Below, piece by piece: positions 34,176-47,615 of a stretch of 64,000 nt of DNA; the first letter of the stretch is position 1, and each line of letters begins with the position of its first letter. Below the pieces are notes generated by a model that ran no database searches, was not told the DNA's origin, and saw nothing but the letters and a program-made list of their open reading frames with translations. The translations under genes and the position numbers were made by a program. This DNA is from Haematobia irritans (lineage: Eukaryota; Arthropoda; Insecta; Diptera; Muscidae). The stretch spans positions 275,150,070 to 275,214,069 of the forward strand of contig NC_134397.1 of NCBI RefSeq assembly GCF_050003625.1. Reading direction: 5' to 3'.

Positions 34176-36284
34176 TAGTGTTTTAAATTTTAATTTCAAT
34201 GAACTTGAATGCACAACTTCTAAAGCAATGCAAAGAATCCAATAAGACACGATTAATTGTTTTCTTTGTATGTATTTTCTCTGGGCTTTCAAGGTCATTT
34301 TTGAATGCGAATAAAACAAATATTGAATTATTCCATTATTTTCATCCAACGTTTCGCTGGGATTTTTTCCAGCTTCATCAGGGATGATTTTTTATTGGAT
34401 ATTCAATTTATCGTCAATTACATTTGCAAACAAATACGTCAATGATTACGAAATTACTATAATTCGACATAAAACACATACTTAGTAATTGCAAAAATAA
34501 TTAACTTAAACTAATATCACAGTAAAACTTATGTTGCTATCACAGATGGTAACCGACTAAACTATAATAATACAATGCTGATTAATTTTTTTCTCTTGTT
34601 TAAGAAACTTTCGTATTTTGAAGGAACAAATTGGAGTTAGAACAGTATGTGGACCTATACGAAGTGTAAGATAAATGTATGTTTATGTAAATTGCACAAA
34701 TTTTAGGAAATTCTGGACTATTTGCTATTATATGATTAAACTGAAGGAAACTTTCTCACGTTGGGTATTCTTTAATTTAAACATAATAATTTCCATGAAC
34801 TATAATAAATATATATTTAAAGTTGGATGGTTTGAAAAAAATGTCTTTATTTTTATCCGAATCAATACCAAATTCTTTAAGTGAAGGACAAAATCCAACT
34901 ATTTTTTTTTTAATTTACATAACATTTTGTCATAATTTAGGGTTTGAAATACAATCGAACCCTCTCGTCTCTGGGTGGTGATTCAATAATTTATCCAATA
35001 CCGTAATGTAGCCCTCGGAAATTGATTATTTAAGAAAAACTAATCATGAAGTAATTCTGATTTTGAGTATGAAACACGAACATGAATAGGACCCCTCTTA
35101 ATTGACCAACAGCATTTTTTTAACACTTTTATTTATTTGAAAAGCACTTTTGCTTTCAGCACTTCAATTGCCTGGTGTCGTTCATTAAATCATTAGAAGA
35201 ACCAAACACAGAAATCCGAAAAGGGGGGAACCTCATAGGCAATTCTGCCAATTAACGCCGTTCATTAGAAAAACGTTTGTTGTCGCCACGAAACGAGGCA
35301 AATGGAATGGAGGGTTGAAAATGCATACAGGGTTCCATCTATGCGTGTTCCCATATCAAAAAATTAAACTTGATTTTCCCCTTACCCCCCACCCACCACA
35401 AAATTTAGTACACATCACTTGCGTTCCAGATATGAAGTCTGGAATCAAATACCCAGAAAGTGTGAACATTTTCCTTATGGGTGTCTAAAAGTGGTGACTG
35501 ATGGACTGGCATTGATGGTCTTGGCAACCACAATTGAAATAATTCTTTACCCTGAATTTCTTTCATCGAATCAATGTCCAAATCATTTTCAAACTATGTG
35601 TAGCAATTCCATCTGAGTCTCCTCCCCTGGACATATAGTGGAACAAATTCCGTGGTCTGCTTTACAGTGACGGCATACATGAGTTTTCTTATGAATTGGA
35701 CGATAGACGACTACATGGACAATGCCATAGTCGGCATGTTCGTCATAATTCCACATTAATTTAGCATTGATAATCTTTGAGATGACGAATATTTTCGAAC
35801 ATATTGCTGTGGTGGTGTTTTCTGTTTTTTTTTTGTGTTATGAAGTTGTTATGTGTTTGTTTTTGGGTTTAGTGCAGGTTTTGGATGACCCACTTTATGA
35901 TGAGCCCACAATCACCACATTATTGTTTATAAATATTTATGTACATATGTGTATGTGTAAGTATATACACAATGTCAGTCCAGTAAATATATTATAAGCT
36001 TTCAATTGAGATCTCTATTGGACGGTGGTATGTATAATTCTGTCCTTGCTTCCATAATCTGCGAAATCGATAAGAAATTATTTTATTTCCCAGAAGTATT
36101 TCGGTAACTTTTTGAGATATGGGCTTTTTTAAATCTGATATTCTAAATCGTATAGTAAATATTTGTCAAGCAAGAATATTGCCTCTCAAAATATTAGAAA
36201 ATAATAAAATTACCCAATATTCCTTATTTTAGCAATACATCCGGTGTTACCAGAATTGGGAATTGGATCCATGAATAGGGACTA
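34176..36284. other. Unassigned sequence with repeat scraps
   Basis: Near 34205 the string gcacaacttctaaagcaatg matches the CCCAGC-type element, and near 34855 ccgaatcaataccaaattct matches the MITE group. From about 34960 to 36284 I recognise nothing; the open frames at 35419 and 35767 are short and without motifs. Confidence 0.45.
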
Positions 36285-36373
36285 ATTATACCACACTGTG
36301 GAGCATGGTATCATAAGTTAGTGCATATGTTTGCGTAACCCAGAAGGAGTCGAAGTGGACACATGGTGTCTTT

Positions 36374-36836
36374 CACTAAAAAAAAGCATGCCCGGTTTCA
36401 AAGATTTTGTCTTTACACTAATTTTGGTATTGATTCCGAGCCAAAGAAGCGGAGAATTGAAGTAAGGATACGGACGGAATTGTCGTTTAAATTTAAGTTT
36501 TGCGTACTTGGTTCTAGGCAGGAAATTTTAATTTATTTGTTTTTTTCTTCATGTGCAATTAAAGTCGTTTAAAAACGTGTTAAAGACAACATAAATTTTC
36601 AAATTCAGGCTCGACTTCAAGTAGAAATTAAAAAAATTTCTTTCAGTTTAAGATACCCATTTTTAATTTGATTTGCTTAATTATAAGGAAAAAACGACTT
36701 TATAGAAAAGTTTGTCGTCTTTCATGCAAGGAAAAAAACTTTATATCAGAGAAATGCGTCTTCTATGCTAAGCAAAAACGCATTCGCATTTTAAGGACAT
36801 GAAATCTTTGGTCTCACGACAATATTTTTTTCAGTG
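36374..36836. mobile_element. 463 bp CAC-ended MITE with TT duplication
   Basis: The ends are CACTAAAAAAAAGCATGC and the inverse of CACTGAAAAAAATATTGTCG. TT flanks both sides (36372-36373, 36837-36838). The intact DINE copy at 60380 shows the uninterrupted site, ggtgtctttggcaataatgc. Confidence 0.88.
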
Positions 36837-37222
36837 TTGACAGTAATGTTCAGGGTCGGCCACTGAGTTGAGCTCGCCATGTCCGTCCGTCTGTCTGTGA
36901 ACACATTTTTGTGATCAATGTCTAGGTCGCAGGTTTAGTCCGAGTCAGAATCCTAAGCCTATTGATTTTGGAAAAAATCGGTTCAGATTTAGATATGGCT
37001 CCCATATATATCTTTCACCCAATATACACTTATATGACCCCAGAAGTAAGAGTTTTTCTCTGATTTACGCTAATTTTGCACAGGCAGTGCCAAATTTGGT
37101 AAATATCTGTTCAGATTAGTTATAGTTCCCATATATATCTTTCGATATGCAATTAACATTCTTACTATGGGTGCCAAATTTATAAAGAATCGGTTCAGAT
37201 TTAGATATAGCGCCCATATATA

Positions 37223-38983
37223 CACCCTCAAAAAAAATCGCTTCTTTAACATATGTTCCAAACATATTTTGCAGGAAGCACATATATTATTAGATACTGT
37301 TTGTTTTATGTGAACATATTATATGTTTGGAAGCATTTTTAGCCAAAAATATTATATGCTTGGAAGAATTTTTCCGAAACACGATTGTGCTCATTCCCTA
37401 ACATACTCGTAATTTTCACTTCCACCAAATTTATTAGTTCTTGGCACCTTTTTCTGTAATACAAATAATGTTGAAGAAATTATTCACTTTTATAAATTTT
37501 TTTAAATTTTACCTTTCGCCTGCACGGAGAATCGAACCGAGGACCATACAGTTTGTAAGCCAACACACTATCCACTGGGCTACGTAGCTGTTATAGTTAC
37601 CATTAGATAATTATTGTTATAAGTTACATTTATATAGCATAGTTTGCAGCGCCCACGAGCCCATGCAAACATAACAATATTTAACAGAAACACACATTTG
37701 TTTGCCACGTGGAGCAGTGGTTAGCATGTCTGCCTTATATGCAAAGGGTCGTGGGTTCAATCCCTGCTCCGACCGAAAACTTTTTTTTTATTTACACATG
37801 TATATTTATACTATATTACATTTTTACAATGAAACTTCGAAATGTGGGTTATTAAAGATTTATAGTCAGTAACAGTGCTTGATATAAACGAAACTGACTG
37901 ATTTTTGGATAAAATATTATTTTTATTGCAAAAATAACAATTTTGCAACAAAAAACTGTTTTTGGTACAAAACTTTAAAATTTGGAAGGAATTCAAAAAC
38001 TCTAACAAAAGAAGAACGTGGAGTCGAGTATAAACATACATAAATAATTTTATAATATAAACATACATTTATTTAGGCGTGAACAGTATTTAACACCATC
38101 GCTCTAAAATGCCTTTTATTTTTCTTTAATAATTAATTTTAAAGAAAATAAACTCTTTAAATTGTTTTAGCTGTAAAACTCGAACTTAATGCCCGCTTTT
38201 ATATTTGATGGTGTCCGTCAACTCCTCGTGGACTACTTATTAATAAAGAGGAACTAAATTTTGTTTTTATACATTTTACTGTGTGATTTTTCACTATTTC
38301 ATTATTTCATTTTACTGTCCCAACTCTAAAAAGAGTATAGTGCCCTTTCGTTATTTTGAAGACCCCTGATTTCTTTTAACGAACCAAGAAAAAAATTGTG
38401 ACCACAATGCCAAAATGATAAACAAATCACATGTCCACACATACATAAAATGCTGCTCGCAAAGCGAAAACATATGCTGTTTGTTTTTCAAATGTCTATT
38501 CTCTTGGTTCCGAATGTCTATTCTCTTTATTCAAATTAAATAATATTTAGACTTAAGCATATCACATTTTTGGCCTTATCATAAAACAGATTTCCGAAAC
38601 AACATACAAGCGGTTTCACAGAAATTGTTCTCTTTTGATTCTTTTGCTGTGTTATGTTGATATCTTTCGACAACTCTCCCGGTTTCCATCTCTATTTCTT
38701 TCTCTATACTCTCTCTGTCGCTTTGAATAAAATATCACAACATATGTATGTTTAGTCGAAATTTGTAAATTTATATATGTTTGCATTCACACATATGATT
38801 TTTATGAAACATTCATGCCCCAAACATAATATATTCTAACATATTAACATAGATGTCCCAAACATTTAGTGTTAGTTTAGGAACATTACATGTTCGCACT
38901 TAAATATATTGTGTTTTAAAATTGTGCCCGAAACACATTTTGTTTATATCGGAACATATGAAAAACATATTTTTCCAACAGTG
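37223..38983 (-). mobile_element. 1.8 kb TIR element with paired tRNA-like modules, copy 2
   Basis: Inverted relative to copies 1 and 3. It begins CACCCTCAAAAAAAATCG and ends in the inverse of CACTGTTGGAAAAATATG, with TA at 37221-37222 and 38984-38985. The tRNA-like modules are at 37517-37588 (minus) and 37704-37776 (plus). It sits in a DINE-like family III block (cgcccatata/tatttcac), so it inserted after that element. Confidence 0.9.
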
Positions 38984-39168
38984 TATATTTCACTCGATTT
39001 ACACTGATATGTCCATAGATACCAAAATTTTACTCCGATTGACGTAAAATTTTGCACAAATTTACTTACTATACGGGCCAAATTTGTGTAAAATTGGTTT
39101 AAATTTAGATATAGCTCTCATATAAATCTTTCGCCCGATTCAGACTCGTATGACTGTTATGGACATCA

Positions 39169-42100
39169 TACCTTAACTCTTTATTACAAAATAAACATGC
39201 TATCGTTTATCTCCAGATATGTAATCTTTCTTTGAATACCAAAATTTTAATTTTATTTCTGCATGAAAGTAACATAGTCGATGAGACCCTAAAACATTAC
39301 ATTTACAATACAATAGCATTACTAAAAGAAAAATAATAAAAAGTAAAAACTCTTTTTGGAAAACCCTTTGCATTGGATGCCATGTTTACCCACACCTGTG
39401 TTGGCTATTGGTAATCGCACTACGACATAATAATTTAATTATTATATTTAGAATTGTAACCCCAAACCCAAGTTGGAACAGTCCCACCAAGTAATTACAG
39501 ACACAAAAGTCGTAAACTACAATGAAATCAATGCACATCGTATTAATCGTCCATACAACATTGTATTTAGTCAGAGGCAGGGCTTAAGCGAGCTATCGAG
39601 CTAGTGAGCAATATGTAATTATAGCATTTCGTAGCTCGGGGAGTTTCCAAAAAGCCTTGACTAATGGTCTCGGACGACAATAACAATAACAACAACAACT
39701 GAATACAAGAGCTACAAACAGTAGCCAAGTAAATTTAAGAACAACAACAATAGCAGAATTGAGGAGACCCTTGAATTTCACCGAATTGAAGTTGGCCAAG
39801 TTAATATTAATTTTAGCATAATTTGTATGCAGCTACTGTTGTATCTGATGCTGTTGTGTTCTTCTGTTGTTGTTGTTGCATCCATCCATCGGTTGGCTCG
39901 ATAATATCTGATGCATCACATCTGTGCAACTTTTGGCTTGCTCACCTTAACAGCAGGGCTATCACCGCTTATAGCAACGACCTGCATCACTTTGAAACGC
40001 ACACACATGCGTGCATACAACATAAAGTCTATGGCCAAAACAACGAACGATAACACAATACACAAACACACATGAACGAACAAAGCCGAATGCAGCAACA
40101 TACATTCGCCCATTACAAATGCTAATGGCAAAGTTGTCCAACAACAAAAAACCTGTTGGCTGAGCTTTGGCAAATATAAACATAATTATCTTGTTGTATC
40201 GACGACGTTGATGATGATCATTATGGTGACGATGATAATTGTCTTCGTTATGACGACGTTGATCGGTCGTTGCGACTGTTTGTCTCATTGACGGTCATTG
40301 GTTTTATTGCCTTAACGTGTTTATTCTTGCACGAAAAAACTGTTTCTGGCAGCAAGAGTATGTTAGCATTGGAAAAGATTTTGTTTTGAACTGACAATGA
40401 TGCTCCCTCCTCCTTAAGCTTTACGTATGAGTAGTACATCACACATACGCACTCACTTATTCATGCAAACGTTAAGCTTCAATATTGTTGTTGAAAAGAG
40501 AGTGAACGAGAGAATAATTGGGGTGTGGGGGCTGATTGGAGGAAGAGTAGTAAACGTATAAAATAGACGACGATTGTGACGACAACCACGAGCGAACGAA
40601 CGATAAGTACCACACAAAGATGTCGTTCGATTGAGATTGAAGCAAGGCAAGCACACTCGCGAAATCAAGAACAACAAAGCTGTTGTTGCTGCTGCTGCTG
40701 CTGCAAAACCAGCAGACAAAACGACAATCTGATCATACGCTTGCTTGCTAGACTGCCTGATTGCTTTCTTGTTGTTCTTATTTTAGCGTTTTCAGTCGCG
40801 CGAGCTGACTGTACTTTTTGTTGTTGATTGAGTGACGGCCAGACAGACGGACAAACCAACGGCAAAGTGAAGTAAACTGAAGTGAAGCTTTGTCTTTCTG
40901 TTTTGTTTACCATCAGTTCCATTGGATGGTTACACAAACAAAATTTGTGTGTTTTTTTATAATTAATTATGAGGTGTTGGAGATGTTGATTCCTGGCATG
41001 CATTTTTTTATATTTATTTTCTTATTTTGTATAAATAGAGCACAGTGTTTTAAAAAAGTGCTTTAGTGTGGGGGGAAAATATTCAAATGGAATAAACCGT
41101 ATTAAAATTGATTTGAAAATTGAAAAGGTATTTCGTATACAAAAAATATTTCCTAAATTTGAAAATAAAGTATTCACTGGTGTCTACATAGGGTTTCCAT
41201 ATGGATAATTTTCAAAAGAGCTTTCGCTTTAAAAAAAGAGAACATTTTAACTAAAAAAGAGTTTACAATAAAAAAATTCTTTATTAAATAATTAATAATT
41301 TTATTGATGTTAAAATTAAAATAATAATAGTTTCTAATGATAGAAACAACGAAATAATTATATAATAAAACAATAAAAACAAAAAGAATCACATTTTCTT
41401 AAAAAATAAACAAAATAAATTGACGACGACAACGTATTGGCGTATTTACGTTGTACGTTCAATTACATCTATTTCTAATTTTTACGCCGTACGTCGAAAC
41501 GTCGCAATTGTGTTCCGGCCTTTAATTTGTCAACAGGTTTAACCCAGTAAACAATTAGTGGCGAACAATTGTGGCGAATAAATAAAATTCCATCAATCCA
41601 TCCATCAATTTTTTTTTTTTTTGAAATAGAGTACATAAAGAGCACTGTTGGACATAAAAATACGGCACCAAAAAAAGAGAGTGAACAAAAAGATACGGAC
41701 ACAAAATGAGAACATGTTCTGTTTAAAAGAGATGTAATGGACAGCCTATGTCTACAGATTTCACAAATTTATTGAAGAATGAATTTAAATATAGTATATG
41801 AATTCAATATAGTATAGTAAATATAGTACCCGCTATAGTACAAGAAAAATGCACCAACTTCTTATATTCGTATTTTATTTTAGGGAATTATATAAACAGT
41901 AAAAACAGTAGGTAAGGGATATAAGTAAAATACACAATGTTTGTTTCTTATATGCATTTATTTCTTATAGGCAATTATTATTCAAAAGAAAAAGATGGTA
42001 TGGTGTTTTTACTCACTTTCTTATGTGCATAATTTTCTTATATGAGATGTGCTATATACGTTACCTACTGTCCAAAATACATCATGAGCTTTGTTAGCAT

Positions 42101-43622
42101 TTGTAAAATACAACCAGCAGTGCTTGGTTTTGAGCACTTTGTGTAAGCTTGCTCTCAAACCAAATAAGCCAAGAATTGTTTAATGTTTTTTTGGGTAATA
42201 ATAGTAATCAGTATCCATACATTCCCTACATTGTGTTGGTTGATCATTTTTCTTACATTAGACGATGAAGGGGAAACATATGTCCCATTAGCGTCGGTAC
42301 CTTTTTAGAAAAACTATGTAACCGAATTAGTCCATTTAAACCGTTGTCGAGAGAGGATGAGTTGATACAAAGTATACCAAAGCACCTCACATAACCTATG
42401 CTTGAAATATGTAAACAATTATTTAGTGAAAAAAATTTCAGATTTTTCATATTTATAACTTTTCCACACACAAAGTACGCACAAATACCCCAATTTAAAT
42501 GTATACATGTTCATAGCTACATGTGTTCTGCGCCAAAAGAATATTTTTTTTTGGAAAATTGGTTGATAAACGTGAATTTTACAACGGAAATGCGAAATGG
42601 GACATATATATCCCATTCATCGTCAAAGGGTTAAAAGAAACTTTTTCTTATATATTTTAACAATAATTGGGATTTTCTTGCTTATAGACATGCCGCGTTG
42701 TGAATGCGTATGTAAATTTTATTTATATATAATCCTGAGAGAGAAGTGGATAACTATCTCGAAAAGTAAATGAAAACGTTTTTATTTGAATTATTTATAT
42801 ATTCCACATTATTCTCATGCCACCCTTTACAATTGACTCTAAAGGATTTACGTATTCGTAATATCATATTATAATACTCATACGCTCTTATGAACATCTC
42901 TTAACCTTTCTGTGTTTATAGTAAGTACTTTACATGTACTTAATCAAACCCAAATTATTTAAAAGAAAAAAGAACAATATTACAGTTAGTCAATATATAA
43001 ATTTATAATTATCTCTCTCCGATAATGTTGTGTAATGACTTCTTAAGTGGGACCACATGATTAATTCGGTCGTCTCCAGCATTTACTCTCTTTTCACACT
43101 CACTGTACCAATGGCCACAAACATCATCTCCAACTTCACTCATCCTATGTAGGCCTTTTTCATCATATTGTGTGTGTGTTTTTTCCTTTTTTGGAGTTTT
43201 CTTGAAGTCGACGTATTAAATATTATATACCTGCCCAACCATGTCTTAAGACACGTTGCGTTGTGATTTGTTTTGATTTTCAGAGTTTATTTTGCTTGCA
43301 GAAAAAAAATTTGGCACATTAAATGCATGGACGAGTTATTGCTTTAACCATAAGCAGGGCTATGGAAGTGAGGGTGGTAGCAAACAAGGAACATAAAGGT
43401 AAACAGTCCATGAAATTGGCGGGAATTTAGTTCAATCTGACTTTGTTGGCAAATTGGGCTCATTCAATTTTGAATTAATTTCACAATATGCCTCAATATA
43501 ATAAAAGACGAAACTGCAGTAAAACGACCTACAATTGAAACATATGATTATGTTTTATAATTTCGAAACCAATTTGATAGATTGAATATTGGCATTAACT
43601 TATGAATTCAATAATATAAGTA
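39169..43622. other. Transposon-poor 4.4 kb stretch, CAA/CAG-rich in part
   Basis: No repeat family of the window is evident here. Between about 39550 and 41000 the sequence has raised GC, many CAA/CAG/TTG runs and no complete gene. The TTGCTGCTGCTG tract at 40683-40703 could encode Q/C/A runs but lacks a protein context. This could be non-coding flank or 5' region of a developmental-type gene. From 41000 to 43622 it is A/T-rich and unassigned. Confidence 0.4.
40554..40870 (+). promoter_or_regulatory. Possible core promoter / 5' leader region
   Basis: A TATA-like tataaaata lies at 40557-40565, and an Inr-like ttttcagtc at 40789-40797 matches the fly TCAGT initiator. GC is higher and triplet-rich leader-like sequence follows. 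The two motifs are not spaced as one promoter and no downstream coding exon is visible, so this is only a weak candidate. Confidence 0.18.
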
Positions 43623-44039
43623 CACTGCAAAAAAAAAATAGTCACAATTAAAATGGATTGCTCTGATTTCGAATGATAATAACCAAAAACGTAATAGAGC
43701 AAAAATTAACTTTTTAACAAAAAAAAAAAGTTTTCATAAGTTTTCAAAATTTTTCCAATTAAAATTTTAATTGAGTTTTAAAAAATATTCAATTAAAAAT
43801 TTAATTGATTCAACAAATTTTTTTATTGAAACAAAAATCAATCACAAACATTAATAGTATCAATTAATTTTTTAATTGGATCAATTAATTTTTTAATTGA
43901 CCTTCAATTAATTGTTTAATTGACCTTCAATTAATTGTTTAATTGATACTATCATTTCTGTGATTGAAGACATTTCAATTAAATAAAGTAATTGGATCAA
44001 TTAATTTCGTGATTGAATCAGAAAAAAATTTTTTGTGTG
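43623..44039. mobile_element. 417 bp MITE rich in 'ttaattg' inverted words
   Basis: Starts CACTGCAAAAAAAAAATAG and ends ttttttgtgtg, with TA at 43621-43622 and 44040-44041. The interior is an alternating array of caattaa/ttaattg words (for example ggatcaattaattttttaat), giving extensive self-complementarity. A second copy is inside mariner 2 (56894-57170); a fragment is at 49119-49205. Confidence 0.85.
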
Positions 44040-44059
44040 TATATTTAGGTGATTCGATT

Positions 44060-44437
44060 AAAAATTGGTATCTTAATATAAAAGAAAAATTTGTTTGACT
44101 AAGGTCAACATGGCTTTAATAATTCTGAAAAATTAGATAAAATTAATGAAATCGTCTTTAAGTTTGTACAGTTTATATATTATGATTACAAAACAAAGTA
44201 GCTTTCATTAATTATTTACTTGAAACATAGCATAAATTCCATTAGAATTAGAGTCAGAATTTGGAAATTTATTTTTGTCGTTGACACGTTTTTAAATGAC
44301 TTATACCACATGAAGTAGACAAAAATAATATAAGAAATTTTGTTTCCTAGTATCAAGTATGCAAAACTCAAACTTGAAAGGGAATTGTGTCTTAAAGTTG
44401 TAATGATCTTTGGAATCGGATGAGATTTTTTTCAGTG
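44060..44437 (+). mobile_element. MITE fragment, right end intact
   Basis: It contains ggtcaacatggctttaataa and tttcctagtatcaagtatgc, and ends gagatttttttcagtg. It matches the interrupted copies at 13489 and 17495. The left boundary is unclear. Confidence 0.6.
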
Positions 44438-44454
44438 TACGTAGGGATAAAAAT

Positions 44455-47400
44455 CGAAACAAGTATATACGGCCGTAAGTTCGGCCAGGCCGAAGCTTAT
44501 GTACCCTCCATCATGGATTGCGTAGAAACTTCATCTAAACACTGCCATCCACAATCGAATTACTTAAGTTGCGGTAACGCTTGCCGATGGCAAGGTATCT
44601 TAAAACCTCCTAACACCATCTTCTAAATTGTATCTAAGTCCATACGTGGTATATACTAAATCAAAAAAGATCGATCCAATACGTATATAATTCAGTTTGA
44701 CAAAGTAGACATAAAATTTTGACAAAATTTTCTACAGAAATAAAATTTTAACAAAATTTTCTATAGAAATAAAATTTTCACAAAATTTTCTACAGAAATA
44801 AAAATTTTGACAAAATTTTCTACACTCTTAGAAAAATATGTTTTTAATATGTTCCGATATAAACAAAGTGTGTTTCGGGCACAATTTTAAAACACAATAT
44901 ATTTAAGTGCAAACATGTAATGTTCCTAAACTAACACTAAATGTTTGGGACATCTATTTTAATATGTTAGAATATATTATGTTTGGGGCATAAATGTTTC
45001 ATAAAAATTATATGTGTGAATGCAAACATATATAAATTTACAAATTTCGACTAAACATACATATGTTGTGATATTTTATCCAAAGCGACAGAGAGTATAG
45101 AGAAAGAAATAGAGATGGAAACCGGGAGAGTTGACGAAAGATATCAACATAACACAGCGAAAGAATCCAAAGAGAGAAATTTTTGTGAAACTGCTTGTAT
45201 GTTGTTTCGGAAAACTGTTTTATGATAAGGCCAAAAATTTGATATGCTTAAGTCTAAATATTATTTAATTTGAATAAAGAGAATGGACATTCGGAATTAA
45301 GAGAATAGACATTTGAAAAAAAAACATGTGTTTTCGCCTTGAGAGCAGCATTTCATGTATGTGTGGACATGTGTTTTATTTATCATTTTGGCATTATGGG
45401 AACAATTTTTTTCTTGGTGCGTTAAAAGAAATCAGGGGTCTTCATAAAAATAACGAAAGGGCACTATACTCTTTTTAGAGTTGGGACAGTAAAATGAAAT
45501 AAGGAGGAAATAGTGAAAAATTACACAGTAAAATGTATAAACACAAAGTTTAGTTCCTCTTTATTAATAAGTAGTCCCAGAGTAGTTGACGGACACCTTC
45601 AAATATAAAAGCGGGCATTAAGTTCGAGTTTTGCAGCTTATTTTCTTTAAAATGAATTATTAAAGAAAAATAAAAGGCATTTTAGACCGATGGTGTTAAA
45701 TGCTAGTACAAAACTGTTCACGCCTAAATAAGTTTATGTTTATATTATAAAATTATTTATGTATGTTACTACTCGACTCCATGTTCTTCTTTTGTTAGAG
45801 TTTTTGAATTCCTTCCAAATATTAAAGTTTTGTACCAAAAACAGTTTTTTGTTACAAAATTGTTATTTTTGCAATAAAAAATAATATTTTATCCAAAAAT
45901 CAGTCGATTTCGTTTATATCATGCACTGTTAATGACTATACATCTTTAATAACCCACATTTCGAAGTTTCATTATAAAAATTTTATATAGTATAAATATA
46001 AATGTGTAAATTAAAAAAAAAAGTTTTTGGTCGGAGCTGGGATTGAACCCACGACCCTTTGCATTCAAGGCAGACATGCTAACCACTGCTCCACGTGGCA
46101 AACAAATGTATGTTTCTGTTAAATAATGTTATGTTTGCATGGGCTCGTGGGCGCTGCAAACTATGCTATATAAATGTAACTTATAACGATAATTATCTGC
46201 TGGTGACCACAACAGCTACGTAGCCCAGTGGATAGTGTGTTGGCTTACAAACTGTATGGTCCTCGGTTCGATTCTCCGTGCAGGCGAAAGGTAAAATTTA
46301 AAAAAAAATATAAAAGTGAATAATTTCTTCAACATTATTTGTATTACAGAAAAAGGTGCCAAGAATTAAAATATTTCGTGGAAGTGAAAATAACGAGTAT
46401 GTTAGGGAATGAGCACAATCGTCTTTGGGAAAAATTCTTCCAAGCATATAATATTTTTGGGCTCAAAATGCTTCCAAACATATAATATGTTCACATAAAT
46501 CAAACATATTAATGTTTCGGCAGTATCCAATAATATATGTGCTTTCTGCAAAATATGTTTGGAACATATGTTAAAGAAGCGATTTTTTTGAGGGTGTATA
46601 GAAAGAAAATTTTGACAAAAATTTCTACAGAAATAAAATTTTAACAAAATTTTCTATAGAAATAAACTTTTGACAAAATTTTCTATAGAAATAAAATCTT
46701 GGTAGATTATTTTTGGCTCGAGTGGCAACCATGATTATGAACCAAATAAAATTTGAACAAAATTTTCTATAGAAATAAAATTTTGACAATGATGAAAATT
46801 TTATTATGAACCGAATAAAATTTTAACAAAATTTTCTCTAGAAATAAAATTTTGGTAGATTATTTTTGGCTCTAGTGGCAACCATGATTATGAACCGATA
46901 TGGACCAATTTTTATGTGATTGGACCAATTTTGGTATGGTTGTTAGCGACCCTATACTAACACCACGTTTGAACCGGATCGGATGAATTTTGCTCCTCCA
47001 AGAGGCTCCGGAACCAAATCTGGGGAATGTTTTATATGGGGGTTATATATAATTATGGACCGATATGGACCAATTCTGGCACGGTTGTTAAAGATCACAT
47101 ACTAACACCATGTACCAAATTTCAGCCGGATAGGATGAAATTTGCTTCTCTTGGAGACTTCCCAATCTGGGGATCGGTTTATATGGGCGCCATATATAAT
47201 TATGGACCGATGTGGACCAATTTTTGCACGGTTGTTAGATACCATATACCAATACCATGTACCAAATATCAGCCAGATCGGATGCAATTTGCTCCTCTTT
47301 GAGGCTTCGCAAGCCAAATCTGAGGGTCCCTTTATATGGGGGCTATACGTAAAAGTGGACCGATATGGCCCATTTTCAATACCGTCCGACCTACATCGAT

Positions 47401-47615
47401 AACAACTACTTGTGCCAAGTTTCAAGTCGATAGCTTGTTTCGTTCGGAAGTTAGTGTGATTTCAACAGACGGACGGACGGACATGCTTAGATCGACTCAG
47501 AATTTCACCACGACCCAGAATTATATACTTTATGGGGTCTTAGAGCAATATTTCGATGTGTTACAAACGGAATGACAAAGTTAATATACCCCCATCCTAT
47601 GATGGAGGGTATAAA
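44455..47615 (+). mobile_element. DINE-like family I, long copy with nested element
   Basis: The leader is aagtatatacggccgtaagt and ggccaggccgaagc. A 29 bp minisatellite (44700-44822 and 46597-46890) follows, then about four blocks of the type tggaccgatatggaccaatt ... tttatatgggggctatat. Next are gacggacggacggacatg and tagatcgactcagaa, and a terminal hairpin atacccccatcc/gatggagggtat at 47586-47612. The tRNA-module element copy 3 is inserted in the minisatellite. Confidence 0.8.
44823..46596 (+). mobile_element. 1.8 kb TIR element with paired tRNA-like modules, copy 3
   Basis: Starts CACTCTTAGAAAAATATG, ends gatttttttgagggtg, with TA at 44821-44822 and 46597-46598. The flanking minisatellite unit ttttctatagaaa is reconstituted when the element and one TA are removed. 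The tRNA-like modules are at 46029-46099 (minus) and 46215-46286 (plus). Confidence 0.92.

Larger units (their letters stand above)
36285..39168 (-). mobile_element. DINE-like family III with two nested insertions
   Basis: On the plus strand it opens with a damaged terminal hairpin (taccacactgtggagcatggtat), then gttagtgcatatgtttgcg and the GTCY tract catgtccgtccgtctgtctg at 36878. Blocks of the tttagatatggctcccatat kind follow, continuing after the insertions at 38986-39168. A MITE (36374-36836) and a tRNA-module element (37223-38983) are inserted in it. The leader end is missing. Confidence 0.75.

Noticed and set aside
40665..41003. Minus-strand frame with a Gln run, and plus-strand Cys run
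   Set aside because: Both translate the same GTTGTTGCTGCTGCTG tract in different frames. Neither has flanking domain sequence.
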